DNA from: an uncultured Bacteroidales bacterium
GTDB taxonomy: Bacteria; Bacteroidota; Bacteroidia; Bacteroidales; P3
Length of the DNA: 34,172 nt
Reading direction: 5' to 3'
Assembly (NCBI GenBank): GCA_900318175.1
Contig: ONJQ01000026.1
Location: 1 to 34,172 of the forward strand
A program made the translations under genes and the position numbers. This document shows, piece after piece, positions 16,916 through 25,289 of the stretch (positions within the stretch are counted from its first letter, which is position 1; every line of letters starts with the position of its first letter). The notes beneath the pieces are model-generated. The model was not told the origin of the DNA and did not search any database. It saw only the letters and a list, made by a program, of their open reading frames with translations.

Positions 16916-17785
16916 TTATTTCTTTACCAACGAAATGTCCATGCTTTTGATGTGGTGGGTGAGGGCTCCCACGGAGATGAAGTCCACTCCCGTCTCGGCA
17001 TAGCTGCGCAGTGTCTCTTCCGTGATGCCGCCGCTGGCTTCGGTCTCGTACTTCCCGCCAATGCGTTTCACGGCCTTGCGCAGGGTGTCGGTGTCGAAAT
17101 TGTCGAGCATGATGCGGTCCACGCCGCCATGTTGCATCACCTGTTCTAGCTCATCCATATTGCGCACTTCAATCTCAATGCGCAGGTCCTTGCCTTTCGC
17201 TTTCAGGTAGGCGCGGGTGCGGTCAATGGCGGCCTCGATGCCACCGGCAAAATCGATGTGGTTATCCTTCAACATCACCATGTCGTACAGCCCTATGCGG
17301 TGGTTCGTCCCGCCTCCGCACTTCACGGCATACTTCTCCAGCAGCCGCATGTTGGGCGTGGTCTTACGGGTGTCCAGCAGCCGGGTGTTCAGCCCGTCCA
17401 GCATGGCAACCATCTTGTGGGTCTCTGTGGCTATGCCGCTGAGGCGTTGCATAAAGTTCAGTGCTGTCCGCTCGGCGGTGAGTATTACCCCCGAAGCACC
17501 CTCTATGGTCATCAATATATCGCCCTTTTTCACCGCGTCGCCATCCTGTTTGTGCATCGTCACAGTGATGGGAATCTGGCTGTGGTAGTATGAATCGTTG
17601 ACAAAGTGAAACACTCTTTCGCCCACTTCCATGCCGCACACAATACCCTCCGCCTTGGCAACCATTTTGGCTGTGTTTGTGGCAGTTGGTGGAATGCACG
17701 CCAAAGTGCTGTGGTCGCCGTCGCCCACATCTTCTAAGAGTGCCATACGAATCAGTTCGTCTAAATTCGGGATATTGGTCATCAT
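16916..17785 (-). CDS. nadC: Nicotinate-nucleotide pyrophosphorylase (carboxylating)
   Basis: The protein has 289 residues. The open frame extends upstream, but ATG 17785 is chosen because it gives the standard length and the promoter element (17813-17820) lies inside the extension. It converts quinolinate and PRPP to nicotinate mononucleotide in de novo NAD synthesis. Motifs: EDVGDGDHS at 18-26, the RTALNFMQRLSGIAT core at 106-120, DTRKTTPNMR at 138-147, KCGGGTNHR at 155-163, LKDNHI at 172-177, IEIEVRN at 204-210 and EASGGI near the end. All quinolinate-binding basic residues are present. It is the first gene of a minus-strand operon with the YihY-like, RlmL-type and queG genes. Confidence 0.97.
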   Translation of the reverse strand: MMTNIPNLDELIRMALLEDVGDGDHSTLACIPPTATNTAKMVAKAEGIVCGMEVGERVFHFVNDSYYHSQIPITVTMHKQDGDAVKKGDILMTIEGASGVILTAERTALNFMQRLSGIATETHKMVAMLDGLNTRLLDTRKTTPNMRLLEKYAVKCGGGTNHRIGLYDMVMLKDNHIDFAGGIEAAIDRTRAYLKAKGKDLRIEIEVRNMDELEQVMQHGGVDRIMLDNFDTDTLRKAVKRIGGKYETEASGGITEETLRSYAETGVDFISVGALTHHIKSMDISLVKK

Positions 17786-17812
17786 GTCAAATACCTTTTT
17801 GATTTCAAACTG

Positions 17813-17820
17813 CAAAAATA
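17813..17820 (-). promoter_or_regulatory. -7 promoter element of the nadC operon
   Basis: The minus strand reads TATTTTTG, matching TAnnTTTG, 27 bases before the nadC ATG. It lies within a 98-bp divergent intergenic region shared with cinA. Confidence 0.7.
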
Positions 17821-17871
17821 CGAATAATCTTTGAATTATTAAAATATTCTTTCTGTTTTCTGTTTTTTTCG

Positions 17872-17879
17872 TAATTTTG
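17872..17879 (+). promoter_or_regulatory. -7 promoter element abutting the cinA start codon
   Basis: TAATTTTG matches TAnnTTTG and ends only 4 bases before the cinA ATG at 17884. A start site about 4-7 bases after the element would make the message leaderless or nearly so. No clear -33 TTTG was seen. Confidence 0.6.
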
Positions 17880-17883
17880 CAGC

Positions 17884-19149
17884 ATGAAAGCAACTATCCT
17901 CAACATAGGCGACGAACTGCTGATTGGGCAGGTTGTCAACACAAATGCCAGCTCCATGTCGCAGATGCTCATTGCCGCAGGCATCGACGTTTGTGGCACC
18001 TTTGTCATTGGCGACCGTGCCGACGACATCGATTTCTACCTCCGTCATTGCATAGAAAGGAGCGATGTGGTGCTCATCACCGGCGGTCTCGGCCCCACCA
18101 AGGACGACATCACCAAGAAGACCCTCTGCGATTTCTTCCACAGCGAGCTTTACGAGAACCAGGAAGCCCTTACCAACGTCAAGCGCATCTTTGACGCCCG
18201 CGGCTATGAGCTCACCCCCATCAACCGCCAGCAGGCATGGGTTCCGCGCTGCTGCACCATGGTCAACAACATCCTCGGCACGGCCCCTTGCATGTGGTTC
18301 GACTATCAGGGCAAGGTGGTCGTCTCCATGCCCGGTGTTCCTTTCGAAATGGTCAATCTCATGCAGACCGAAATCATTCCCAGGCTGCAAGCCCATTTCC
18401 GCACCGATCAGATTGTCAACAAGAACATCCTCGTCCAAGGCATTGGCGAGTCCTTCCTGTCCGACCTCATCGAACCGTGGGAGCTCTCCCTGCCCTCCAC
18501 CATCCGACTGGCCTACTTGCCTCAGTCTGGCATGCTCAAACTGCGCCTCACGGCCCGCGGCAGCCACGACGACCGTGCTCTGCTCCAGCAGCAGATTGAC
18601 CGTGCCGTGGCGGAGCTCTATCCCATCGCCGGACAATATATCGTGGGCGAAGACCTCGAAACCCTCCCTGAACTGGTGGCCTACACCATGAAACGCCACC
18701 ATGCCACCCTCGCCACTGCCGAGAGTTGTACCGGCGGTGCCCTCGCCTCGCAACTCACTGCCATGGCTGGAGCCTCCGAGTACTACCGCGGCGGCGTAGT
18801 GGCTTACAGCAACGAGGTGAAGGAATGCGCCCTTGGTGTGAGCCACCAGACCCTCCTTGACCACGGTGCCGTCAGCGAGGAGACCGTCCGTCAGATGGCC
18901 GAAGGTGCCCGCTCCCGTTTGGGCAGCGACTATGCCGTCGCCACCACGGGCATTGCCGGCCCCGGTGGCGGCACGCCACAGAAACCTGTCGGCACCGTTT
19001 GGATTGCTGTCGCCTCGCGCCAGCAAACCGTTGCCCGCCTTCTCCATTTCGGCGACCGCCGCGCCCAGACCATCGAGCGCACCTGCAACGCCGTGTGGAG
19101 CGACTTGATAAAACTCGTCAACCAAAACAATCCCGTCAAACCTCTCTAA
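17884..19149 (+). CDS. cinA: CinA family protein (nicotinamide-nucleotide amidohydrolase type)
   Basis: The protein has 421 residues, the normal length for the two-domain form. The N-terminal MoaB/MogA-like (COG1058) domain starts at the conserved MKATILNIGDELLIGQ and contains N-T-N and TGGLGPTKDD (from residue 66). The C-terminal amidohydrolase domain (from about 258) has TAESCTGG, Y-Y-R-G-G-V-V-A-Y-S-N-E-V-K, TTGIAGPGGGTPQKPVGTVW. The family deamidates nicotinamide mononucleotide and, through the first domain, hydrolyses ADP-ribose in characterised members, so it recycles pyridine nucleotides. It is encoded back to back with nadC, another NAD pathway gene. It leads a plus-strand run with the DUF486 gene 13 bases downstream. 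Confidence 0.95.
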   Translation: MKATILNIGDELLIGQVVNTNASSMSQMLIAAGIDVCGTFVIGDRADDIDFYLRHCIERSDVVLITGGLGPTKDDITKKTLCDFFHSELYENQEALTNVKRIFDARGYELTPINRQQAWVPRCCTMVNNILGTAPCMWFDYQGKVVVSMPGVPFEMVNLMQTEIIPRLQAHFRTDQIVNKNILVQGIGESFLSDLIEPWELSLPSTIRLAYLPQSGMLKLRLTARGSHDDRALLQQQIDRAVAELYPIAGQYIVGEDLETLPELVAYTMKRHHATLATAESCTGGALASQLTAMAGASEYYRGGVVAYSNEVKECALGVSHQTLLDHGAVSEETVRQMAEGARSRLGSDYAVATTGIAGPGGGTPQKPVGTVWIAVASRQQTVARLLHFGDRRAQTIERTCNAVWSDLIKLVNQNNPVKPL

Positions 19150-19162
19150 CACCCTTCTTCCC

Positions 19163-19540
19163 ATGCCCAGAGGATTAATCACCGTGCTCATGCTCGTCTG
19201 CTCCAACGTCTTCATGACCTTTGCGTGGTACGGCAATCTCAAACTCCAGCAGATGAACGTCATCAAGGACTGGCCGCTCATTGCCATCATTGCCCTCTCG
19301 TGGGGCATGGCCTTCTTTGAGTACACCTTCATGATACCCGCCAACCGCATTGGCTCGCAGATCACCGGCGGACCCTTCTCCCTCATGCAGCTCAAAGTCA
19401 TACAGGAGTGCGTCTCGCTGCTGGTCTTCACCGTCATTGTGGCCACCGTCTTCAAGGGCGAGCCCATCCGTTGGAACCACCTTGTGGCCTTTGGCCTCAT
19501 CATCCTGGCCGTATTCTTTGCCTTCTTAAAAACCGACTGA
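19163..19540 (+). CDS. DMT-superfamily small membrane protein (DUF486)
   Basis: The protein has 125 residues with four predicted helices (about 5-23, 36-52, 74-95, 103-121). The sequence F-M-T-F-A-W-Y-G-N-L-K and the M-A-F-F-E-Y-T-F-M-I-P-A-N-R-I-G stretch are hallmarks of DUF486, a small drug/metabolite-transporter-like family. The substrate is unknown. It lies 13 bases after cinA and 18 bases before the GH2 gene, so it is probably co-transcribed with both. Length and motifs are normal for the family. Confidence 0.9.
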   Translation: MPRGLITVLMLVCSNVFMTFAWYGNLKLQQMNVIKDWPLIAIIALSWGMAFFEYTFMIPANRIGSQITGGPFSLMQLKVIQECVSLLVFTVIVATVFKGEPIRWNHLVAFGLIILAVFFAFLKTD

Positions 19541-19558
19541 TAATACAACCCCTGACTT

Positions 19559-21652
19559 ATGAAACGTTTTGTTCCCCTCCTGCTGTCGTTGCTGCTCTTT
19601 GTGGGCTGCAACCGTGAAATGGATGTTTTCGAACTCACCAACTGGGAGTTCGAGTACCAAGACCAGTGGTACCCCGCCACCGTTCCTGGCTGCATCCACA
19701 CCGATCTCATTGCCCAAGGCCTTATCCCGGATCCCTTCTACGGCACCAACGAGGATTCCGTCCAATGGGTATCCCAAAGACCTTGGAAATACCGCACCAC
19801 CATCACCCGCGACATGTGGGAAGGCTACGAACATTGCGACCTCATCCTCGACGGGGTCACACTCTGCGATGTGCGAATCTATGGCGAGGCCCTTGGCGCC
19901 CCGTTCCAGCATCTGCTCATGTCGCCAGACAACATGTTCCGCACTCATCGGGTGTGCCTCTTCGAGTCACTTATTGACAGCGGCATCCTGCCCGACCCCG
20001 ATGAGGATATTGTCATTGAGATTACCTTCTACCCCATAGAGCAGAACAATGAAGTCCATTTTGCCAACGAAACTTCTGCAGGTGATGGCTGCCCTGAGCC
20101 CGATATGGACTACAACCTGCCCGACCACCGCGCAATGACCCGCATGGCTCCATACATGCTGGGGTGGGACTGGGGCCCCAAGCTGAGCACCGTCGGCATC
20201 CTCGGCGGGGCAAGACTGGAGTGCCACAACGGCGACGAGGTCGAGGCCCCGTTGCCCAAACCCCGCTCCTGGAATGTCACCCTGCGGCAGGAACAGGACT
20301 CCATCGGCCAGAGTTTCACCTTCTACCGCAATGGCAAGCCCATCTTTGTGAAGGGAGCCAACTGGATTCCCGTCCATTCCTTCCCCGTGCTCGACAGTGC
20401 CAACCGTGCCCGCTACCTCCACCTGCTCATTTCGGCCAAGGAAGCCCACTTCAACATGCTGCGCATCTGGGGCGGCGGCATCTACGAGCCTGACTACTTC
20501 TACGACCTTTGCGATTCGCTCGGCATCATGGTGTGGCAGGATTTCAACTTCAGCTGTGCCCTCTATCCCTCCGACAGCGCTTTCCTCAACAACGTGAAGG
20601 CCGAAGCCGAGGAGCAGGTGCGCCGCATTGCCCAGCATCCCTGCGTGGTGCTGTGGTGCGGCAACAACGAGGTGAAGAATGGCTGGGAAGACTGGGGCTG
20701 GCAAGCACAATACCAGTGGACCCCCGAACAGATTGCCACGCTGCAACACGGCATCGACACCCTTTTCGGTCCCGACGGCATCCTGGCCCAGGCCGTGAAG
20801 CAGTACGACCCGCTGAAACGTCCCTACGTCACCAGCTCGCCGCTTTTCGGCTGGGGCCATCCCGAATGTGTTACCCATGGCGACAGCCACTACTGGGGCG
20901 TGTGGTGGGGTGAGCAGCCTTTTGAGATGTACAAAGAGAAGACGGGCCGCTTCATGTCCGAATACGGCTTCCAGAGCTACCCGGACTACAGCACCGTATG
21001 CCGCTACTGCCCCGAGGACCAGCGCTACATTGACTCGCCCGTCATGAAGAGCCATCAGAAGCACGGTCGTGGATTGGAGATTATCGACAAGGCCATGCGC
21101 CAATACTATGGCGTGGACAGCCGCTCGCTGAGCCTTGAGGATTTCTGCTACGTCAGCCAGCTTCTCCAGGCCTGGGGCACGGGCTACGGCATTCTCTGCC
21201 ACCTGCAGGCGCAGCCCCACTGCATGGGCACCCTCTACTGGCAGCTGAACGACTGCTGGCCCGTGGCATCGTGGAGCAGCATTGACTGCTATGGCAACTG
21301 GAAAGCCCTCCACTACCGCGCCCGTGACCTCTTCAGCGATACCGTCGACCTCTCGCGCTGGGAACGCTATTACCGCACCTATCCCCGCAACCTCCGTCTG
21401 CCCAAAGCACGCTATGACCTCAGCCAGCGTATAGAAAAAGGGCGGCTGGTGGTAGATGTCAAGGCCGCCAGCAACCTTCGCGACGTCATGTTGCAGACCT
21501 CCCCGCACGTCGACGGCCATTTCGACATGAATTATTTCGACCTCGCTGCCGGCCAGTCGCTCCGCGCCTGTTTCATCCCTGCCGACCCCAAGGTCGACCT
21601 CTCGCACGTCACGGTCACCTTCAAGTGCCTCAATCAGGTGCTGAACCCTTGA
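19559..21652 (+). CDS. GH2 beta-mannosidase-like lipoprotein lacking the Ig-like domain
   Basis: The protein has 697 residues; bacterial GH2 beta-mannosidases are usually about 820-870. A lipoprotein signal ends at Cys17 (LFVGC). The sugar-binding domain (about 25-220) has the family markers [26 protein letters not shown] and [10 protein letters not shown]. The TIM barrel starts at about 258 ([15 protein letters not shown]) and contains [16 protein letters not shown] with probable acid/base Glu371, and MSEYGFQS with probable nucleophile Glu468, then [16 protein letters not shown]. Only about 35 residues separate GGARLE from NGKPIFVKG, where homologues have an immunoglobulin-like domain of about 100 residues. 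The C-terminal part is also short. Catalytic residues are intact, so activity is plausible. It hydrolyses beta-mannosides, by family inference. Confidence 0.9.
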   Translation: MKRFVPLLLSLLLFVGCNREMDVFELTNWEFEYQDQWYPATVPGCIHTDLIAQGLIPDPFYGTNEDSVQWVSQRPWKYRTTITRDMWEGYEHCDLILDGVTLCDVRIYGEALGAPFQHLLMSPDNMFRTHRVCLFESLIDSGILPDPDEDIVIEITFYPIEQNNEVHFANETSAGDGCPEPDMDYNLPDHRAMTRMAPYMLGWDWGPKLSTVGILGGARLECHNGDEVEAPLPKPRSWNVTLRQEQDSIGQSFTFYRNGKPIFVKGANWIPVHSFPVLDSANRARYLHLLISAKEAHFNMLRIWGGGIYEPDYFYDLCDSLGIMVWQDFNFSCALYPSDSAFLNNVKAEAEEQVRRIAQHPCVVLWCGNNEVKNGWEDWGWQAQYQWTPEQIATLQHGIDTLFGPDGILAQAVKQYDPLKRPYVTSSPLFGWGHPECVTHGDSHYWGVWWGEQPFEMYKEKTGRFMSEYGFQSYPDYSTVCRYCPEDQRYIDSPVMKSHQKHGRGLEIIDKAMRQYYGVDSRSLSLEDFCYVSQLLQAWGTGYGILCHLQAQPHCMGTLYWQLNDCWPVASWSSIDCYGNWKALHYRARDLFSDTVDLSRWERYYRTYPRNLRLPKARYDLSQRIEKGRLVVDVKAASNLRDVMLQTSPHVDGHFDMNYFDLAAGQSLRACFIPADPKVDLSHVTVTFKCLNQVLNP

Positions 21653-21674
21653 CGGCGTTGTCGTTACGCCCTGT

Positions 21675-21720
21675 AGCGGCCCTGCCCATCAACCCTTGGC
21701 TGTGGGCAGGGCCGCTCTTT
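21675..21720 (+). terminator. Strong terminator of the cinA-DUF486-GH2 unit
   Basis: A 14-bp perfect stem (AGCGGCCCTGCCCA at 21675-21688 with TGGGCAGGGCCGCT at 21703-21716) is followed by CTTTT, 22 bases after the GH2 stop. Confidence 0.95.
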
Positions 21721-21765
21721 TAAGTTCATTTGTACCACTCTTGTTATTTTAGTTGTCCAATGAAA

Positions 21766-21798
21766 AAGGAACAAATGAGGAACAAATGAGGTACAACT
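21766..21798. repeat. Second locus of the 11-bp GAGGAACAAAT repeat
   Basis: The three consecutive units are AAGGAACAAAT, GAGGAACAAAT and GAGGTACAACT. They match the repeat at 2936-2979 in unit length, phase and strand. A partial inverse (TCATTTGTACC) lies just upstream at about 21727-21737. Confidence 0.75.
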
Positions 21799-21904
21799 GA
21801 GGGTGAAGGAGCGAAGGCAGGCCGGAGCCGGAAGGGACGTCGGCGCGACAGTCTCGGGGCGGGAGAGGAAGGGTGAGTTTTTTCGCTAAATCAAAAAAAA
21901 GACG

Positions 21905-21912
21905 TATATTTG
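21905..21912 (+). promoter_or_regulatory. -7 promoter element upstream of the metallopeptidase leader
   Basis: TATATTTG matches TAnnTTTG exactly and is preceded by an A tract and, about 20 bases upstream, a T-rich stretch that may serve as -33. The next long gene starts 220 bases downstream. Confidence 0.7.
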
Positions 21913-22132
21913 CAGCATGATAGTGGAAAGGAATCGCCGCGAGCTATGAGGCGTAACGGCGTGAGGAACAGTTGGCTTGTCTTGCCGATGGGCAGGAGGA
22001 GAAGGTGAGGTTGCATGCTCACGCATGCGAGTGCCGGAGGGGGAAAGCACCAGCCGCCGCGCAGCGGCGGCGCGGGAAGGGGAGAGGCTGATGAGGAAAA
22101 GGAATGTTTAATTTTAAAATAAACTATTGTAT
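21913..22132 (+). other. Long GC-rich structured 5' leader with a 10-codon mini-ORF
   Basis: Between the promoter and the metallopeptidase ATG lie about 215 nt that contain no family I recognise. ATG 21917 opens a 10-codon frame, MIVERNRREL, ending with TGA at 21947-21949. Further down, GCATGC at 22013-22018 is repeated in palindromic form at 22023-22028. CCGCCGC (22054-22060) pairs with GCGGCGG (22064-22070) to form a very stable hairpin. The last 40 nt are AT-rich and unstructured, as expected at a translation start. The whole stretch 21722-22132 has no other gene. Confidence 0.5.
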
Positions 22133-22987
22133 ATGAATCTACAGGGAAGACGCGAAAGCAAGAACGTTGACGACCGCCGCGGGCAGGTGACCAAAAAGGC
22201 CGGACTGGGTATCGGTGGTTTGATTGTTGCAGGTATCATCGTGTTGATTATGGGCGGCAACCCGCTCAGTGTGCTGCAGTTCGCCGGCAATGGTGGAGGG
22301 ACAACGGAGAATACCGAGTATGTACCCACAGCCGAGGAGCAGGAGTTGGCCACCTTTGCAAGCCAGATTCTGGCAGGCACCGAGGATGTGTGGACGGCCG
22401 AGTTCAAGAAGATGGGCCGCACCTATACGCCTCCCAAGCTGGTGCTTTTCAAAGGGTCTGTGCAGAGCGGCTGCGGTGGCGCCACTTCAGCGTCGGGTCC
22501 GTTCTATTGCTCGGTGGACCAGTGTGTCTACCTCGACCTTGAGTTCTTCTCCAGCATGAAGAAGCAGCTGGGGGCCGACGGCGATTTCGCTTACGCCTAC
22601 GTCATTGCCCACGAGGTGGGACACCATGTGCAGTACCTGCTCGGCACCCTGACCGAAGCACACCAAATGATGAGCAGGGTCGGCCAAAAGGAGTCCAACC
22701 AAATCAGCGTGAGACTTGAACTGCAGGCCGACTATTATGCCGGCGTATGGGCCTACCACGACAACAAGATGTTCGGCTCGCTGGAAGACGGCGACATCGA
22801 GGAGGGCTTGAATGTGGCTTCGAAGATTGGCGACGATTACTTGCAAAAGAGAGCTCAGGGCTATTCGGTGCCAGACTCCTTCAATCATGGCACTTCGGCC
22901 CAGCGTGTCAAATGGCTCAAAAAGGGCTTGACCACGGGCAGTGTGCAGGGCGGCGACACTTTCTCGCCCAGCTATGCTAACCTTTAA
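22133..22987 (+). CDS. Neutral zinc metallopeptidase (YpfJ/KPN_02809 family)
   Basis: The protein has 284 residues; ATG 22133 is preferred over an in-frame TTG two codons earlier. One membrane helix lies at about 24-41 (GLGIGGLIVAGIIVLIMGG) after a basic cytoplasmic start (RRESKNVDDRRGQ), a hallmark of the family. The catalytic domain has A-H-E-V-G-H-H (His160, Glu161, His164) and the downstream E-L-Q-A-D-Y-Y-A-G (Glu196/Asp200), which supplies the third zinc ligand. C-G-G-A-T-S-A-S-G-P-F-Y-C and the second Cys pair are conserved features and may form disulfides. The expected orientation puts the peptidase domain in the periplasm. The physiological substrate is unknown for the family. Confidence 0.92.
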   Translation: MNLQGRRESKNVDDRRGQVTKKAGLGIGGLIVAGIIVLIMGGNPLSVLQFAGNGGGTTENTEYVPTAEEQELATFASQILAGTEDVWTAEFKKMGRTYTPPKLVLFKGSVQSGCGGATSASGPFYCSVDQCVYLDLEFFSSMKKQLGADGDFAYAYVIAHEVGHHVQYLLGTLTEAHQMMSRVGQKESNQISVRLELQADYYAGVWAYHDNKMFGSLEDGDIEEGLNVASKIGDDYLQKRAQGYSVPDSFNHGTSAQRVKWLKKGLTTGSVQGGDTFSPSYANL

Positions 22988-23085
22988 GCACACCGTTTTT
23001 GTCGCTGCGGTGGGTTTGCTGGGAGCAGAAAAGTGCTTTGCAGGTGCTTGATACAAAGTGCATAGCATTTTTGTGGCACATTGTT

Positions 23086-23118
23086 TTTGCAACAATAGAA
23101 AAAAAATGCGTATATTTG
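23086..23118 (+). promoter_or_regulatory. Promoter of the outer-membrane barrel gene
   Basis: TTTG at 23086-23089 (-33) and TATATTTG at 23111-23118 (-7) have a 21-nt spacer. The ATG is 38 bases after the -7 element. Confidence 0.8.
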
Positions 23119-23156
23119 CATTTTAAAACTGAATGAAATAACAAAACATTAATATC

Positions 23157-24176
23157 ATGAAGAAATCGCTGTTTTTAGTACTGTTCCTTGCCTTGATGGG
23201 CGGAGCAATGGCCCAGAATGAGGGCGTCACAGAGTATGTGTCGGCATTGATTACTTTCAGAGATGGAAGCACCGTGCCGCAGGATTCACTGAGCAAGTAT
23301 GGTGTGGTCATCCAGACCCGTTCCGGCCGCATGGCTACGGCTCTCATCGCCGCTGACCACTATCAGGCTTTTCTGGATGCCAACCTGGTGGAGCGCGTGC
23401 AGCCCTCTACCCGCGTGTTTATGCGCAACAACCAGGTGGGAGAGAACGGCGCCTATATGGACCGCCCCCACAAGGGTGAGAGAAAGGCCAGGACCAAAAA
23501 GCCCGTCGAGCAGGACAGAGAGTCCTTGCGTCGCGATATGATTCCCGAGGAAGACATCCGCAACGATGAGGCCAAGGGTTGGTATCTCGGCTTGATGCTT
23601 GGTGGCAGCAGCAACAAACTCGATGTGCAGAAAACCATCTTCAACGGAGTGTGGTACTCCTATCGCGGACTGAATGTCGAAGCTCGTGTGGGCTACCAGT
23701 TCAACGAGTGGTTCGGCATCCGCAGTGGCGTGAATCTGATTTCGAAGAACTATGCCGACAAACTGACCGTCGATATCAACGGTACGGAGCGCAAGTATCA
23801 GACCTACCATCAGAACCAGTACCTGCAGGTTCCCCTGATGGCTGACTTCTCCATCGGCGGCGAGGCTGTTCGCATCCACTTCATGGCTGGTGGCTATGCT
23901 GGCTACTGGCTCATCCAGTACCGCGACGGCTACGTCTACAAGACCACTGAACCCCATCACAACACGGGTTATTCCTACCTGTTCAACGAGGGCTACGACA
24001 ACCGCTTTGACGCTGGTGTTGCCGCTGGCTTGGGTCTCAGCATGAATGTCGCCCCCAGATGGCAGCTGATGTTTGAGGGCAACTACTACCACGGTCTGAT
24101 TAGCGTTGCCAAGAGCCCCAGCAAGATGTTCAACCGCACATGGAACTTCGGCATGGGCGTGGTCTACCACTTCTAA
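23157..24176 (+). CDS. Outer-membrane beta-barrel protein with an N-terminal inhibitor/propeptide-like domain
   Basis: The protein has 339 residues with a signal peptide (cleavage after about residue 19, AMA-Q). Residues 27-90 (EYVSALITFRDGSTV, then KYGVVIQTRSGRMATALI, then FLDANLVERVQPSTRV) read like the alpha/beta I9-type propeptide found before subtilase domains in Bacteroidota. No protease domain follows. A basic/acidic linker (about 95-140) leads to a barrel of eight to ten strands (from GWYLGLMLGG) with alternating aromatic residues and a terminal Phe (VVYHF), typical of PorT/OmpA-like barrels. The protein is expected in the outer membrane; its function is unknown. It has its own promoter and terminator, so it is monocistronic. 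The barrel assignment is firm, the N-terminal domain assignment tentative. Confidence 0.8.
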   Translation: MKKSLFLVLFLALMGGAMAQNEGVTEYVSALITFRDGSTVPQDSLSKYGVVIQTRSGRMATALIAADHYQAFLDANLVERVQPSTRVFMRNNQVGENGAYMDRPHKGERKARTKKPVEQDRESLRRDMIPEEDIRNDEAKGWYLGLMLGGSSNKLDVQKTIFNGVWYSYRGLNVEARVGYQFNEWFGIRSGVNLISKNYADKLTVDINGTERKYQTYHQNQYLQVPLMADFSIGGEAVRIHFMAGGYAGYWLIQYRDGYVYKTTEPHHNTGYSYLFNEGYDNRFDAGVAAGLGLSMNVAPRWQLMFEGNYYHGLISVAKSPSKMFNRTWNFGMGVVYHF

Positions 24177-24204
24177 TAGACAACAATCGTTCATACAATA
24201 AGAC

Positions 24205-24242
24205 AAGGCAGCTGACGGGTCTTCCCGTGGCTGCCTTTGTCT
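24205..24242 (+). terminator. Terminator of the barrel gene
   Basis: AAGGCAGC at 24205-24212 pairs with GCTGCCTT at 24229-24236, with an inner CGGG/CCCG stem, then TTGTCTCTTTT. Confidence 0.8.
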
Positions 24243-24286
24243 CTTTTCAGCGGCTGTCGACGGGTTGACCCTCGGCGGCGCCTCAA

Positions 24287-25183
24287 ATGCTCAGAACTAT
24301 GTTTTCAACGACCATTCAAACTTTTCTCGACGGACGGCCTGTGTGGCCGGATTTCCTGAACAACCGCCCTGCCGCAAGCCACAAGGGCGACTATGGCCAT
24401 GCGCTGCTGGTGGCTGGCAGCTACGGCAAAATGGGTGCTGCGGTGCTTGCGGCACGCGCCTGCCTGCGCATGGGGGCTGGACTGCTGACTGTCCATGTGC
24501 CACGTAGGGGGGTGGACATATTGCAGACCGCCGTGCCGGAGGCCATGGTGTCCATTGACGAGGACGAATGCCACTGGACGCACCGTTTTACGGCCTCAGA
24601 GCTGTCCCGCTACGACGCTGTGGGCATAGGCCCCGGACTGGGGACGGAGAGCCCGGAGGCCCTGCGTACGCTGCTGCACCAGGCCGTGGGAAAGCCAGCG
24701 GTGATTGATGCCGACGGACTGAACATGCTGGCAAGGATGGACGACAAGGCCGACCTGATACACGCTTTGGGGAGCAAGGCGCCCACAGTGCTCACACCCC
24801 ACGCCAAGGAGTTTGAGCGACTGTTCGGCACCACCGCGAACCGCGAGGAGCGCGAAAGGCTGCAATGCGAGATGGGAAAGAAAATGGAGTGCGCCATAGT
24901 GTACAAGGGCCACTACACGCAAGTGGCTGGAAGTAGGGGTGAATGGTTCGTAAACAACACGGGAAACCCCGGCATGGCAACGGCTGGAAGCGGCGATGTG
25001 CTGACGGGGGTGATACTGGCCATTTTGGCTCAAAATAAAGATTATCAATTAGATGCAGCGTTGTGTGCTTCTTTGGGTGTGTGGATACATGGCAAATCTG
25101 CCGATTTGGCCATCGAAAAACAGTCACAATGCAGCCTTTTAGCGGGTGACATAGTAAAATTTTTGAGAGTGGCAACAATGTGA
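24287..25183 (+). CDS. nnrD: ADP-dependent NAD(P)H-hydrate dehydratase (stand-alone NnrD)
   Basis: The protein has 298 residues; ATG 24299 is an equally possible start. It repairs hydrated NADH/NADPH (S epimers) in the cytoplasm. Ribokinase-like fold motifs: HKGDYGHALLVAGS at 32-45, KMGAAVLAARACLRMGAGL at 48-66, GIGPGLGT at 113-120, DADGLN at 141-146, TPHAKEFERLFG at 170-181 and GNPGMATAGSGDVLTG at 226-241 with the catalytic Asp in GSGD. The NnrE (epimerase) domain that is often fused N-terminally in bacteria is absent, so that activity must come from elsewhere. The last 50 codons are visibly AT-richer than the rest. It is the third NAD-related gene in the window after nadC and cinA, though not in one operon. 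Confidence 0.93.
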   Translation: MLRTMFSTTIQTFLDGRPVWPDFLNNRPAASHKGDYGHALLVAGSYGKMGAAVLAARACLRMGAGLLTVHVPRRGVDILQTAVPEAMVSIDEDECHWTHRFTASELSRYDAVGIGPGLGTESPEALRTLLHQAVGKPAVIDADGLNMLARMDDKADLIHALGSKAPTVLTPHAKEFERLFGTTANREERERLQCEMGKKMECAIVYKGHYTQVAGSRGEWFVNNTGNPGMATAGSGDVLTGVILAILAQNKDYQLDAALCASLGVWIHGKSADLAIEKQSQCSLLAGDIVKFLRVATM

Positions 25184-25230
25184 AAATCATTGTTATTGCT
25201 ATGTTCTGAGAAAATTTTTTCAAAAAAAAT

Positions 25231-25261
25231 TTTGCTGGTTCAAAAAAAGTGCGTATCTTTG
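25231..25261 (+). promoter_or_regulatory. Promoter of tRNA-Asn
   Basis: TTTG at 25231-25234 and TATCTTTG at 25254-25261 have a 19-nt spacer. The sequence around it closely resembles the tRNA-Val promoter at 30020-30050. Confidence 0.85.
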
Positions 25262-25289
25262 CAACCGCTTTGAAAGAGAAAAGCAACCT

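Noticed and set aside
17839-19710. Minus-strand open frame of 623 codons
   Set aside because: It is a shadow of cinA and the DUF486 gene and includes both promoters; no domain can be read in it.
19967-21607. Minus-strand open frame of 546 codons
   Set aside because: It is antisense to the GH2 gene, whose catalytic motifs are intact; the frame is open only because of codon bias.
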